From positions 5,609,501-5,673,500 of the forward strand of contig CM076277.1 of the NCBI GenBank assembly GCA_038380795.1: a DNA stretch of 64,000 bases, given 5' to 3'. The stretch comes from Pyrocephalus nanus (taxonomy: Eukaryota; Chordata; Aves; Passeriformes; Tyrannidae). The notes below the pieces were generated by a model. The model did no database searches. It had not been told where the DNA came from and worked only from the letters and a program-made list of their open reading frames with translations. The translations under genes and the position numbers were made by a program. How positions within the stretch are numbered: position 1 is the first letter of the stretch; each line of letters starts with the position of its first letter. Shown here piece by piece: positions 24,701 through 35,195 of this stretch.

Positions 24701-24802
24701 CGCCAGCTTTCTGCTTTGCACTGTGCTGAACCCAGTGAAGGAGCAGCTCCTGCTGATCCCACCCCCATCACCAGGGGACACAAAGGTGAGTTTGACCGAC
24801 AT
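83..24802 (-). CDS. RIPOR3: RIPOR3 (FAM65C), complete coding region in 21 exons (whole-gene entry)
   Basis: Joining 21 exons on the minus strand gives 2826 nt including the stop, or 941 residues, close to the roughly 946 I recall for human RIPOR3. All 20 internal introns are GT-AG and all phases agree. Hallmarks in order: start [12 protein letters not shown]; basic serine-rich RSSVRSR (about 40-46); HR1-like helices with [11 protein letters not shown] (about 71-81) and a charged stretch to 135; [10 protein letters not shown] (about 143-152); the conserved PL48-type region with LCPGDQYE (214-221) and [11 protein letters not shown] (240-250); [15 protein letters not shown] (295-309); a variable linker 356-548; and C-terminal ARM/HEAT-like helices to EIEITVF. 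Family knowledge: RIPOR1 and RIPOR2 bind RhoA/RhoC and affect polarity and migration, while RIPOR3 is little studied. The name rests on recalled similarity, not on a search. RIPOR1 or RIPOR2 fits less well, and the PARD6B neighbour supports RIPOR3. Confidence 0.95.
798..888 (-). CDS. RIPOR3: RIPOR3 exon 20
   Basis: 91 nt, residues 879-908 plus one base of Gly909: [20 protein letters not shown], then [10 protein letters not shown]. The acceptor is tttctcccacag|GCTGTG and the donor CCTTTG|gtaagg. It matches the family IESIDQ..LCQSD...[13 protein letters not shown] block. Confidence 0.95.
1501..1584 (-). CDS. RIPOR3: RIPOR3 exon 19
   Basis: 84 nt, phase 0 to 0, residues 851-878: [19 protein letters not shown], then ACLALKNLR. 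The acceptor is ttcccatccag|GCTGTG and the donor CTCAGG|gtaagt. This matches the family [26 protein letters not shown] repeat, one helical hairpin. Confidence 0.96.
1824..2026 (-). CDS. RIPOR3: RIPOR3 exon 18, GC-rich
   Basis: 203 nt, residues 783-850. It reads [20 protein letters not shown], then [20 protein letters not shown], ending SRSLRAK. The LIEELxC, [14 protein letters not shown] and leucine-rich spacing are typical of the family's ARM/HEAT-like end. The acceptor is cttccctcgcag|TGATGC and the donor GCCAAG|gtgagc. It is much richer in GC, with G/C third positions, than the flanking exons. Confidence 0.95.
3066..3224 (-). CDS. RIPOR3: RIPOR3 exon 17
   Basis: 159 nt, Val730 completed, then 731-782: [20 protein letters not shown], then [19 protein letters not shown] and LGKLAKE. 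The acceptor is ccttccctccag|TGCTGC and the donor AAGGAAG|gtaatg. It matches the family RRLLEQ...GLLP...FQFxSYL block. Confidence 0.94.
3391..3552 (-). CDS. RIPOR3: RIPOR3 exon 16
   Basis: 162 nt, residues 676-729 plus one base of Val730. It begins [18 protein letters not shown], passes [20 protein letters not shown] and ends YPRQLEA. The acceptor tgtgggatttcag|TTATTC is fixed by phase. It turns the junction into VEE-II, matching the family EEII block. The donor is GAAGCAG|gtacca. The lysine run KTKKKK is basic and surface-exposed in type (inference). Confidence 0.92.
4552..4660 (-). CDS. RIPOR3: RIPOR3 exon 15
   Basis: 109 nt, residues 640-675 plus one base of Ile676. It reads [19 protein letters not shown], then [17 protein letters not shown]. 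The acceptor is aacgtaatgttgcatttcag and the donor GAAGAAA|gtgagt. This is helical C-terminal repeat sequence. Confidence 0.93.
5134..5266 (-). CDS. RIPOR3: RIPOR3 exon 14
   Basis: 133 nt, finishing Ser595 and coding 596-639, ending [17 protein letters not shown]. The acceptor is atctcaacag|CACATAC. The donor CTGCAG|gtactg lacks a purine-rich intron start. The end was fixed by phase and by continuity with KLRSPNV of exon 15. The first 25 residues are variable. Confidence 0.92.
5529..5668 (-). CDS. RIPOR3: RIPOR3 exon 13 (start of C-terminal helical region)
   Basis: 140 nt, residues 549-594 plus two bases of residue 595. It reads [19 protein letters not shown], then [20 protein letters not shown]. 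ESFxFLNAD..DELSLFG is a conserved RIPOR block. The acceptor is gttgatgg read as ccatcaacag|CAAAAG and the donor TGTCAG|gtaagt. Confidence 0.94.
6151..6729 (-). CDS. RIPOR3: RIPOR3 exon 12, large linker exon
   Basis: 579 nt, the largest exon, phase 0 to 0, residues 356-548. It begins [17 protein letters not shown], includes [15 protein letters not shown] and [15 protein letters not shown], and ends in a charged helix finishing SSLRDKLK. The acceptor is ctttgctgcag|TCTCTT and the donor TTAAAG|gtatgg. A second AG lies 12 nt inside (TTGCAG|CTGAGG) and could drop four residues in frame. The middle part is low-complexity acidic, serine and proline rich and probably disordered. Confidence 0.93.
7144..7273 (-). 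CDS. RIPOR3: RIPOR3 exon 11 (NPFD...SFREKYYL)
   Basis: 130 nt completing Asn312 and coding 313-355: [17 protein letters not shown], then [19 protein letters not shown]. The acceptor is ttttctgctgcag|CCCC and the donor TACCTG|gtgagt. The [10 protein letters not shown] segment carries proline-directed Ser/Thr sites (inference) and marks the start of the flexible middle of the protein. Confidence 0.95.
7274..12588 (-). other. RIPOR3: RIPOR3 intron 10 (5.3 kb)
   Basis: The largest intron inside the coding region. I recognise no exon, repeat family or RNA gene in it. The open frames are short and unremarkable. Confidence 0.85.
12589..12734 (-). CDS. RIPOR3: RIPOR3 exon 10 (end of conserved N-terminal region)
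   Basis: 146 nt, residues 264-311 plus two bases of Asn312. It starts [19 protein letters not shown] and ends [17 protein letters not shown]. The acceptor is gtctctgcag|GTGACA and the donor TGGAA|gtaagt. Downstream lies the largest intron inside the coding region (5.3 kb). Confidence 0.96.
12735..14741 (-). other. RIPOR3: RIPOR3 intron 9 (2.0 kb)
   Basis: No gene. It contains a short 9-bp tandem repeat near 14.32 kb and a brief A-rich stretch near 14.45 kb. Confidence 0.85.
14313..14338 (+). repeat. 9-bp tandem repeat, three copies
   Basis: The unit tttctatgt is repeated three times inside RIPOR3 intron 9. It is a short simple tandem repeat with no evident function. Confidence 0.85.
14742..14867 (-). 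CDS. RIPOR3: RIPOR3 exon 9 ([11 protein letters not shown] block)
   Basis: 126 nt, phase 0 to 0, residues 222-263, from [18 protein letters not shown] through [19 protein letters not shown] to IK. This beta-strand-like block is the best-conserved part of the family. The acceptor is gtggtttccag|GTG. The donor AATCAAG|gtgtgg is weaker than its neighbours. Confidence 0.96.
15546..15589 (-). CDS. RIPOR3: RIPOR3 exon 8, short exon with LCPGDQYE motif
   Basis: 44 nt completing Gly207 and coding [14 protein letters not shown] (208-221). The acceptor is tctcttttcag|GGCTGG and the donor TATGAG|gtgcag. The LCPGDQYEV motif is strongly conserved across RIPOR proteins. Confidence 0.95.
15992..16055 (-). 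CDS. RIPOR3: RIPOR3 exon 7
   Basis: 64 nt coding [21 protein letters not shown] (186-206) plus the first base of Gly207. The acceptor is cctttcttgtag|GACATG and the donor ATGAAAG|gtaggt. It matches the family block [15 protein letters not shown], the start of the most conserved PL48-type region. Confidence 0.95.
16544..16693 (-). CDS. RIPOR3: RIPOR3 exon 6 ([10 protein letters not shown] block)
   Basis: 150 nt, phase 0 to 0, residues 136-185. It begins [17 protein letters not shown], a family signature, and continues through a less conserved serine-rich turn to YKNFQECTE. The acceptor is aaatcctaaag|GTAGAAG and the donor ACAGAG|gtagga. Cysteines at about 144 and 147 form a CIQC pair, but no metal site is implied. 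Confidence 0.95.
17334..17387 (-). CDS. RIPOR3: RIPOR3 exon 5 (second HR1-like helix)
   Basis: 54 nt, phase 0 to 0, coding [18 protein letters not shown] (118-135). The acceptor is cctcttcaaaag|CAA and the donor AGCAAG|gtaaag. The heptad-like spacing of V, I, L, F and I suggests a coiled-coil helix that finishes the N-terminal helical region. Confidence 0.95.
17522..17545 (-). CDS. RIPOR3: RIPOR3 exon 4, 24-nt microexon
   Basis: Only 24 nt, encoding AFYYDLDK (residues 110-117) between tttctctttcag and gtgaggct. The peptide is needed to join exon 3 (NSRL) to exon 5 (QIRSVER) and matches the family block AFYYDLDKQ. It is in phase 0 at both ends, so skipping it would keep the frame and delete eight residues of the helical hairpin. 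Confidence 0.95.
17924..18002 (-). CDS. RIPOR3: RIPOR3 exon 3 (HR1-like helix)
   Basis: Residues 83-109, beginning [19 protein letters not shown] and ending KRNSRL. The acceptor is tctctccag|TGAATAC and the donor CAGATTG|gtaaga. The sequence is charged and helical, matching the family block after the EALK motif. The exon is 79 nt, entered at phase 2 and left at phase 0. Confidence 0.95.
18003..21109 (-). other. RIPOR3: RIPOR3 intron 2 (3.1 kb)
   Basis: Nothing recognisable was found here on either strand beyond chance open frames shorter than 100 codons. Confidence 0.85.
21110..21256 (-). CDS. RIPOR3: RIPOR3 exon 2 (basic leader into HR1-like region)
   Basis: Residues 34-82 are complete here. 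The acceptor is ttctacag|CAAGTC and the donor is CTTAA|gtaagg. The peptide runs [20 protein letters not shown] and ends [13 protein letters not shown], the most conserved N-terminal block of the family. It opens the HR1-like helical region expected to take part in Rho binding (family knowledge from RIPOR1/2). The junction with exon 3 makes codon 83 AA|T, Asn. Confidence 0.95.
21257..24701 (-). other. RIPOR3: RIPOR3 intron 1 (3.4 kb)
   Basis: Apart from a TA/T simple repeat near 21.76 kb I see no gene or recognised element in this intron. Confidence 0.85.
21749..21780. repeat. (TA)n followed by poly(T)
   Basis: About 16 bases of alternating TA run straight into about 15 T. This is a microsatellite in RIPOR3 intron 1. 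On the gene's own strand it reads as poly(A) then TA, so it could be a decayed retroposon tail, but no element body is visible. Confidence 0.9.
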
Positions 24803-24830
24803 GGTTCACAGTCAGGGAGTTTGTTGGCTT
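24702..24830 (-). CDS. RIPOR3: RIPOR3 exon 1 (start codon; 28 nt of 5'UTR)
   Basis: The acceptor is a pyrimidine-rich stretch ending ttcatttcag, followed by 28 nt of leader and an ATG at 24802-24800 with A at -3. The exon codes for 33 residues beginning [15 protein letters not shown] and continuing [17 protein letters not shown], plus two bases of Ala34. This aligns with the human MSVRLRFLSPGD...RSASFAGFSS start. The donor is CTGGC|gtaagt. The serine after RSC sits in a basophilic kinase or 14-3-3-like context (inference). No upstream in-frame ATG was needed. Confidence 0.93.
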
Positions 24831-27800
24831 CTGAAATGAAACACAAAAACAGATGAGTCAAAACCTTCTTGGCAGTTCAGGCTCGTGCTGCTGCAAGGGT
24901 CGAGCTGCATGGAAGGTGAAAGTCAAAACAACAGACGGGGGAATAACCTGAAAAAAAGGACTTGCCTGCAAATCCCGTTTCCTCTGTTGCCATCCACTAT
25001 ACAATTAATGAGGGATTGAGCAGTCTAAAACGAAATCTCTCATGCCCTCTTCAATTTCTGATTGATTTTACAAACTCACTATGCAAAAGCCAGAATAGCC
25101 TCAATTCACAGGCTCTCTACATTTGTGATTTTTTTTAAAAACCCTGTAATTGTCCCACTGCTTCAGGAGTCCAGGCCAATCAGTGTATTTCCAAACGAGT
25201 ATGGATGCCAGAACAATACTTAAGCTCCAGACCTAGTGAGGTCCAAAAAGCAGTTCCTTGCATGTGTGCAGAGCCACACTGCAGTCAGTGGTAGGGCTGG
25301 CTGAGTGTGGTGCTTAAGCCCAAGGCAGAAGTCTGGTTTCAGCAGTAAATTTCAGGTTCATGCTCCTCCTCTGGCAGGGTTTCTCTTGGATTGCTCTCTT
25401 GTTTTCCATCAGTCAAACTCTTTGGCTTTCTGGAGAACTGTGTTCTCTGCCATGTGTCTATAGAATCCAAGTCACAATATAAGTAACAGACATATCCTTC
25501 AAAGCAGCTGTAGAAAATCACCCGGACAGTTCATATACAGAAAAATTCCCTTCCTTCCCCCCTCAAGCTGGTGTAATGTAAACACCACAACTGAGTAAAA
25601 CTGAGTCAAACAAAAAGCTGCAGAATGTATTTGTAGGGAGAAGTACAAACTCCAACAAAGGGCTCTCCGTGGCCATGCATATGTTTGTCCCATAATTGGA
25701 GTGTGCTCTGAAGAACAGCAAGCTCTGAATCCATCAGTGGATGCTCTCTCTAGCATGGCTACCACTGGTCACATAGAAGGCCAGAAATGTCAAGATAAGG
25801 CTCTTTCCCTGGCTCTGCCACTAACCTGGAAAGCAACCTACTCACTCCTCTTCCAGAGTGCAGTTCCACTCATGAGAACTGAGTGGTTCGAGGCACTCCC
25901 CGAGAGGAACGGCGTTGGAGGGTGTTTTGCTAATTCTGGACTAGTCTACAAGTACAGGAATTACTGCCAGTGGCTAAGGTTAGGTATCATCATCATCTCC
26001 CAAAGCAGGAATAGTTATCCTAGATTTCCAGAAGCAGAGATCCTGCAGTGAGACTGACTGGTCCAGGAAAAGCCACTCAGTCAGTTCTCTGGGCTGAGGT
26101 CTAAGACTCTTTGTCTGTTCTATGGGCTGTGCCAAGCTCCTGAAAACATCTGGGAAAAACAGGCAGAACATTTTAGAACAAGATGTGAAAATGATACATC
26201 TGAGCCAAACAGCTGCCTGCTTTGCAAGCTCACTGGTTTGTCAGAGGTGCTGAGCGTGGCAAGGTATTTCACATCTCAGAGGATCAAAGTCCATGTGATT
26301 CCACAGCCTCAGCAGTATCCATGGAAATCTGGATGGAAAACATAGGTGCATCTAAATCACCTTTTAATCAAACTGCACAGCACTGGCATACTCTTCCTTT
26401 GAAAAGGTCCTCCTTAACACCCTTAATCAGACTTTGTACTTGCATCATATCACAGCTGAAGTTTCAAAATATTTTCCATTCTTTCCTCTAGTTTTCAGAT
26501 GTTTGTGAGTCTGTGAACTGTCACCCCATCAAAAGGATCATTAGCCTGAAAAAACATGCAACTTACTGAAAAATGTAATTGCATAACAAGCTGTTAAAGG
26601 AAGAAATAAAAGGAATAGCCTCATGGTTATTGACCACATCCCTCAGCAAGCCTAAGCCAGATTCCCAGGATCTATTTGTCAGCTCTTAACCTGGGAAACT
26701 TCACTTATGGGTAAAAAGGAGGAAGAAAGTGCAGGAGCAGCTTGTCTAATTTTACAGGACCCCTAAAGCCTGCATAAAGACTGACAGCCTTTGGAGCACC
26801 TAGATATGAAACAAGCAAAACCAGGCAGGCCCTTGTCATGGAACAGAGAGCAGAAAATGATGCAAAGACTCCTGAAGAAAATTCTGTGGCACTGAAGTCT
26901 AGATGTGAAGGATTATGTTGGAAATGTCCAGTCCCCCAAAACTCAGCTGGGGAAAGAAATAAATCGTTCAAACTGCCCAGACTCGATTCTGCTGCCCCAC
27001 GTGTGTTTATAAATCAAATGTAATTCTGTACTGCTGCAAATCAGTAGGAGTGAGAGATGACTTGGGCCTCACTTGGACATGGCCAAAAGCATTTCAGCTG
27101 CTCAGGGTCATCTGCTTTCTGTGACTGCACAGAGCTCAGTCCCTGAGGCCACTGACCGTGTCGCTCTGCTCTAACACAGCTACTCCCCAGAGCAACTCAC
27201 AAGCACATTTTCCCAGTTCCCCAGGAGTGAAGGGAATGTCAATCACCTTCGGAAAGCACCATTAGAGGGGTCATCTTTCTTACTCTGAAATAATGTCCAC
27301 AAAGTCAAATACCTCTTGGTACACACCTATACATATATTTTTTGTAGTAATCTAGAAATTTGAAGGCTCCCTTCACACTTCTGAGCAGAGGACCATAAGT
27401 TGGATGTCAAGACAACATTTTATTTATAAGAAAGACTTATAAATGCAGTTGTTTAAACAGAGGGTTTTTGTAGCTGGAGTGACTGAATGAAGTGCTGAGC
27501 TATGTTACAAGTGCCCCTGAGAAAAAGCATCTGGACACATCTCAAATTCTACCCTCTCTTTAGGGTAGAAAGGATAAATCACATAAGGACCCACAACAAA
27601 GCTCAGTTCAAATCTGTCTCCTAACCTGTAAGCTCTGCTGTGCAGGCCAACATCTCCAAATCTCATAAATACAGGGGCTCTGCCCAAGGGAGCAGAGGAA
27701 CTTCCTCCCTTTCCCCCAAAAGCACAGGATGCAAGGACAGGAGCTGGGCAGGACCTGGCACATGCAGAGCATAAAAATATCAGGCCAAACTGAAGGAGTC

Positions 27801-30800
27801 TATTGCCAGGGGCAATGAAACACCAAACTACTGGAAAAACCATGGAGTCCTCAAAAATTTCTATAAAGCTCGTGAGTCTCGAGCACACACCTCAACTGCC
27901 AGGGACTCATCCACTCAAATGTTTCAGTATCAGTTTTGTAGGACTGAGCCTTTGGGTCTCAGAGGGGCATTTTTAATATAAATCAAAAAAGGTGTTTTTT
28001 TTCATATTAAAAGAGTAGGTTTGTTTGCCCCTGTTTTGATGATTTGCCCTAACAGACTATTGGCATTTAACTTTTGGTGTTACCAAGTATTGAGGCATGT
28101 AGGGCCAAACACTGGGGCTCCCCTGCAGCAGTGAGGACACACACACCAACAGCGTGTTCTGCTCTGTCTCTGTTAGTTTTAGGATATTCCTCAAGCCAAA
28201 TGACCTTCATCCTTTACAAACAAAAAACTGGGGTCTGTTTGTGTTTATGGCTAAACTTTTCCAGCCCTAGTCACATCTTTAATTGTTTCTGGGCACAATG
28301 GTTTCAGCAATTTCATGAGGAAAATATGACTCACTGACTTCTTGCAAAATATTTCTTCTTGTGTTTTGTGCTTTAAATTAGTGGCCATGTTTTTGTGTCA
28401 GTATGTCCGAGAGGTTCACTTGAACTTGGTGAACTGCTGCTACAGTAAAGAATTTGTGTTTCCTTCAAGCTTGTGGCGCTCCCACTGTGAATGAGCAGTT
28501 GGGTAGGAGACACACACTTTCTCCTGGTTGTGTGTCTGCAGAAACTGTCCCAGAGTTTTGTCTCCCTCAGCTCATTGTGGGCACACACAGAGCTGACATC
28601 CTGGACAGCCAGATCTCCCCAGTGGGGCAGTACCTGCTGCTCACTGCTCATCTAAGCTATTAGTCACTACAGAAAATAAACACAACCACAGACAAGCTAT
28701 CAATTGTTAATAACTCCCCTTAGTGGGTTTCTGCACAGCAGAGGACATGGGCTTATTGCAGAATTGCCACATGGAATCTACATCTTTCATAGTGTGGTTT
28801 TATAAAATTCACTTTGTGACAGCCAAGCAATCTCTCCAATAACGTGTACTGGGTCTATCTATACCATCTCCACTGAAACCTGGTTTTCTCTGCACATTAC
28901 CAAAATCAGCAGTGATTAAGCAGATGAACATTTAGGGCCTTTAGAGACACTCTCTGGGTCTTAAAAATGAGCTGTGATTCCAAAAATGAGCTGTTGTTTC
29001 AAAAAAAACTTCTGTCAAAGGTGCTGGAGTTGTTCATTCCACTTCCCTGAAGTTCTTATAAATTCTACCAGACTAACTGTTTTGCTGCTGCAATTGCCTT
29101 GGCATGGGGGTTTTAGCTGATAGAAATATATATTGCAAAGATTTAATGGGTGGAAAGACAACACTAACATAGTTACACCAGAAAATTTCTACCGTAAGTC
29201 AAATTTAAGACTGAATTTGCAAACCAGGCTACGTTTGTCTCCCATGACATTGATGTAATAAAAACTGTTTTCCTTCTTGTTGTTTATTTGAACGCTTAGG
29301 AAGGATGGAATTAACTACCCCTTCCGAATGCTGCTGATGGGTGGTACCCAAACACACAGTGGCATTTGTCTCTTCTGACACTGATAATCAGATTACCAGA
29401 GTGTCTTCAGTACTGTCAAACACTTGGAGCAAAGCCTCAGGGCCGCTCTGGGCTTGAACCACCGAAGCTTTTTGTGCTTTCGGTTGTTGAACAAGCTGGA
29501 AGTGTCTCGACCTTGGCACTTCCTCTGCAGCAGTTGGGCATGTAAAGAATCCAGCCCATTAAGTGAGTGAAGCTGCTGAGATGTGATAACATCCTGACTC
29601 AGCCCCAGCACTCCAAAGGTAGGTGTGGGGAGCTGGCTGGGTGAGGAGTGAAGTGACCTCTGGGCACAGCAGTGCTGAATCCACTGGGAACAGACACACT
29701 GTATTTAATCTTTGCTCCCCAGCATTCCTCCAAAAACCCACTGACCTCAGTAGCAATGTCTACTGTGCTGGATAAACATTCCAAATTTATCATTACAACC
29801 CCTTAAATTTTAAGCATTTTTGTAAACAGTTGGACTAACATTCTATTTATATACTTATTGGCAGAAAGGGTTATTTTTCTAGGGAAGAAAAGTCATTTGA
29901 ATTAGGGAGACAGCGCCCTTGATCTCAAAATACACCTCAAAATAGCTATTTTAACACAACATTATGCAAATAGGGATTCTTTCTTCAAACAAAGCCTGTT
30001 TTGATATTTAGTTTTTCTCTGGTAAAACAGATTTGTGAAAATGGAGGTAAGGGAGACAAACAGCTGCCTGTGGTGAACTTTTTGGAAATTCCTTCCTCAG
30101 TACTTTTATCATCCATCTCTGAGGTACTAAGAGGTAAATTTTATTGCCCCTTTTCCACAGAACTTCTTGACCCAAACCTGTTTAGCTCAGATTATTAGAT
30201 GGGCCCTTTATTTTGCACCATACTTACATCTGTCAGGTCGTATTTTGAAAATCTCACATGATTCAGGAATATAATCCCATTCTCGAAGGTACTTTAGGCT
30301 TTTAGGAGCTGGTTAATTGATTTTTAATAAGAATTACATTCAGAGCACACATTCTTTAGAAAGATGAGTCTTCAGTGTGTAACTCACTTTGGCACTTCTG
30401 TAGAATTTATCCAGACAGATTCAACTCTTGAATATATACTTAAATACTGCATATCTGCCTCCTGGCCAAACTCAAACCATTAAAAGAAAATCAGATAAAG
30501 GGCTTTGATCCAAGTTATTGCTTTAGTCATTAGGCCCTTGCATGGGTTTATGCCAGCTTCTGGAAATGAAGTCCTGGAGCCCAGGTTTCCTAGGCAGCAA
30601 TATATTTAAATATCATCAGCTGCTCTCAGACAGGTTCTCCTGTGCTGGAGGTTGTGTCTCTAATGGACCCATTTCTAGGGTGGTGCTCTGAAGACAGGAC
30701 TCAACTTCCAAGCCCGGGATGAGCTGCTATTCAAGCTTGTGATTCAAAATGTTACTGTATTTCTAATCCCTTTCCACCTTAGCACACAGCTCCAAGTTCT

Positions 30801-33800
30801 ACTCTCAGTGATAGTGTGTACATCCAGAGGAAATTCATCAGCCACCTATTCCAGATTCCCAGTAGAATCCAGCAGTAGAAGCTGGCCTGACTCAGTTAAT
30901 GACCTGGAAACCATTTTTCAGGACCTGATGTCAGGGTTCACTTTGTGCCTCCCACCAGCAGCAGCACCCAGAGCACAGAGGGGACCTCTGCATGGAGCAT
31001 CCCCAGGGACTGGGCCCTTTCCCTCATGGAAATCTGTCACATGGAACCACAGTTGGCTGTAAATCCCACCGTGGCATTTGGCAGTGCTGTGATAAGGAAG
31101 GGGCAGTGATTGCATCTAAGCAAATCCTGGTTTCCCCCTTTGCCAGCCTGAGGCAGATCCCCAGGGCTGGTGGCATTTCCATGCCTGTGTCACAGCTCTT
31201 CCAGGTGCTGGGAGGCTCCTGCAGGGAGCTTGGCTTTCCTCCTGGGGAAAGGCACAGGACAATCCACCCATTACCAGCTGATTTGGGAGCACAGGCCTTG
31301 CTGCTAACTCCTCTGGTTTCAATTTCCAACTTGATGACAAACTTGCAAGCCTGAATCAGGGACTCAGGAATGTGGCAGGCTCCACAGGCTGGCCTGACTT
31401 GCAGCTTTCCCAGCTCTGGCAGAACCTGAGCCTGCATTGGCTGCACTGTAAATGGATCCTGAAACCCGAATTCCTGATGGGAAGAAGCAGATGGCACTGA
31501 GGGAGAGCAGTTTACAAGTGAACAGGCTCTTCCATTTGTGACAAAAGAAAACTTGCCTATGCACTGAGTCCCACCAGTGCTGGCCTTGAGACGTTCCTTC
31601 TTCCTAATTAGGAGCCCCAAGGATGACCCTTCTGTCATACACACCTCATTCTCCTTGTTTTCCCCAGTCTGTGCCTGAATGAGGGTTACAAACAGACTTA
31701 TCAGGTGTGATCATGTCTCCATCCACCCATCCTTCTAATGCAGGAGCCCATTGCCAGGTTAATTATGAAATTATCCTTTATCTCAGCCTTAGGGCTGTGG
31801 AGAGTCCCATGGCTAAGCTTCAACAGAAACCACCACAGTGGATAGAGAAATGTTTTGATTATTACACTGAGAAGAGTATATTAACCAGATCAGACAACAA
31901 ACTTCCAGTAATAGTGAAGCCTGATGTTCAGCAGTATGTGGAATGTAGTTTGCTATCTTCAGAACTTGAGCCCTGTGAATCACAATATCCCAGTGCTTCT
32001 GAAGTGGGACAAGCTCTGTCATTTACCTGTCTGATCAGGAAAATTGTCCCTTTATTAAGAATTAAAGCATCAAGTTCACTTCCTATGGCAACATTGGTTT
32101 ATTCCCATAAATGTTGCCAAGACAATTCTTGTGCCATAGAAATAATAAAGTTGTTAAGTTAGGATCAGTATCCCAAAGAACACTGGAAAAGGAGGAAAAG
32201 TATACCAAATGTGATAGAAGAGAGAAATAGATGAAACAAAAGGTTTATACTTTAAAGCCAAATAATGTCTTAAGTGTAGAGTAGACATAGAGTTAGTTCC
32301 TTTCAAAGTCAGTATTTCCAGTCCTGGCTAGTGAATCTTGGTACTTATCTTAAGACAATGAAGAAGAGTATTTTTTAGAAGGAGATATCAAACTCAAGAA
32401 AATTTAGAAAGTCTCCCATTGGCCAGCCAACAACTGCAGAGTCAAAGAATGACTTGGTGTGTTGGAACATTTTATCTAGGCTGAATTTATTCAGTATCTT
32501 CTACCACAGGCTTGAAGTCATTATATTTTCTAACAAATTAGGGTAGCTGTCATAGCATTCCTGACACTGTGTTCTGCACTGATGTCCCCTTTCTCTAGAC
32601 ACTCCACAAGCATGTAAATCTACTTGTGGAAAAAACCAAGGACTTTGAATATATGTGGCTATATCTGTACTTTCCCCTTCCCTTCTTACCAGTTCCTAAC
32701 ACACATGCTCTGACATTCAGGGCCCCCATCTTTTATGCTCTTATTCTCTGCTTTTATTTGGTTTGGGCTTGTTTTTAATGAGGTGAACTTTGCACAGCCC
32801 AACTTTAGCTCCTATAAAATTTGTGTCTTAAATGGCCAGATTTAGTGATTTTTTTTTTCCTCTGGAAAGAAAAAGCCCTCCATACTCACCACAGAGCCGT
32901 ACTTGGAACCAGATGTCTGACCCCCTTTCAACTGAACTAATGAGGACAGGGATCTGGTCAGGAAAACTTCTGTCTAGGTTTTGACTTTGAAATTATGGAA
33001 AGAGTACTGCAAAGACTGATGCTTCCACATAAAGGGAGGGGAGGAGGATGGTGATTCCACTGATGAGGAAAGTTTGCACTTCTGCACTGGCTTGAAGGCA
33101 TTTCCACCCCCCAGCCCTGTTCATCCCAGTGTCACTCCTACCCTTGAACTCACACAGGAGTCCCACAGAGAGCAGGCAGAGCCTCAGGGGACATGAACTG
33201 TGTGTGCAACTCTGTTCAAAGCAGTCTATGTACAGAAGCCCAGGGTTTGGCTCTGGGTCACCTTTGCATTTGGCAGGTGTGAAAAGACTCTGCATCTTTC
33301 TGTAAAACATAAAGTAGACCAATTATTGAGGTGTGAAATTACTGATGCTGTGAAAACCAAAATTTCCAATAGAAATCTGACTGAACACGAACATTTTTAA
33401 ACTAACTTTGCCCATCAGTGTGTTTTTAAAGCACAAAGTGTCTCCTGCTGCTGGCTCAGAAAGGCTTTTAGGACCATCACTTCTCTGCCCAATCTTGCTC
33501 CCAGCATAGTCACTGGGAGCATTGCCATAACATGATGAACAAGACCTTTGAGGTCATCATTTGGCACTCCAGCTGGAAAAATGCATTAGTGTGGCTTTCT
33601 AGAGAAAAGATGCATCAGATTCTCCCTCTGGTTCCTATCTTAAGCTTCTTTAAAAAAAAATGATTCTTGATTTGTCTTTCTGTGCCCTTCATCAGTAGGT
33701 TCCTTGTGGCATACAGGGGGTTCCTTGCACTGAGCCACAGCAGCAAAAAAGAGTCTTGTGAGACACAGTCATTACATGCAAAGTAAAGTGGGTTTAGTGG

Positions 33801-35195
33801 GGCCCTAGTTCCCCTGGGGACTACCATAATATAAATTATTAATAATAAAAATAAACATTGGCTAGCTTGAACTTCTCTTCATTCTCTCAGAGCTTATTTT
33901 TGTGACAGAATTAGCTAAATAAAGCCCACTTGAAAGAATGTTTAATTGCAAACTATCCAAAGAAAACAAAATGGAACTAATTGGTTCTTAGATATTAAAC
34001 ATTCAAAAGGAGGTGGCTTTGGAAACAGCTGAAAGACTAATGTGTCCTAGGATACAAATGGTGAAGTGAGCAGTTAAGCAAAATGCAGCCTAAACTGGAC
34101 CACATCTGCTTTTAAACCAGATAGTCAAGTTTTGTCAGTCTGGTCCTGCCTAGGAGACAGCTTTGGGTTGTGTCAAGCCTAAACAGAATTCGAGCAATAG
34201 TCTCTGAAAATTATAATATCAGAAGAGCCAAACTTGCGTATGACTTGTGGACATCATTCGCCCGGGAAACACTACATAATCTACAATGCTCATAACTTCG
34301 TGGAGTGCCCCTTCACTCTATTCCAGCCTGAGGAAAGCATCTTAGCAAAGACAGCTGTTTCAAGTGGTTTTTCTAAAGCACTTATTTTCTTTCAAGTTGG
34401 GTAGGGAGAGCTCACAAAGCCAGTTCTGTCAACACATCTCCAAAAGAGAGTGGTGGTGCCTTCCATCAGAATAACTGACTGCAGGTCTGCCTTGGCCTTT
34501 GTAAACCTCCTTCCTTCAGCACTGTTTTTTTGTTATTGCTGTTTAATTCAAATATTTCACAGTCAGCAAACAGAAAGAATCTCTTTGGTCATGTGAAAAC
34601 TCCCTCTTCATATTCATTAAAGGTTAAATAGTTGCCATACTTATTTCAGAAGTATTTCTAGCAGGGCCAGGAAATTATCTAATATACTGAAATTTGTAAA
34701 CAAGAAAAAAAAAAACACCTCTGCGTTAGAAGGGAGCAAGAAGTAGGTACATTATAACCAAAATCATACAGTTAAAAAAACTTAAAGTATTCATTAGTGG
34801 TAGAAGAATTTTTCTCTGCAGGATCACTAAGTGCAGTGAAATCAGACTGGTGCTCAGCCATTGAAGGAGCACTGTCTAATCAGCCACATGTTTACCTTCC
34901 CACTTATCAATAAATGACAGTAACAAGACTTCTGCCAGAGATAACAGATTCCTAGAAATGCCAGGCCCCCCCTAGAACACCCAGCCCAAGCACATGAGAG
35001 CTACTCACTGCAAAAAAAAAATGCAGACAACTGGAAGTGCTAAGTAGGAGCTGCTCAGCAGGATCAGTCGAGATCAAACCACTTCAACATTTAGGCCAAA
35101 AGTTAATGTAGTTTTAAGGTCCCTTGAAATGTTGTGAATATCATCAACAAACACGGCAAGAGTCACTCATGAAAATGCATTTCAGCTCTGTGCAC

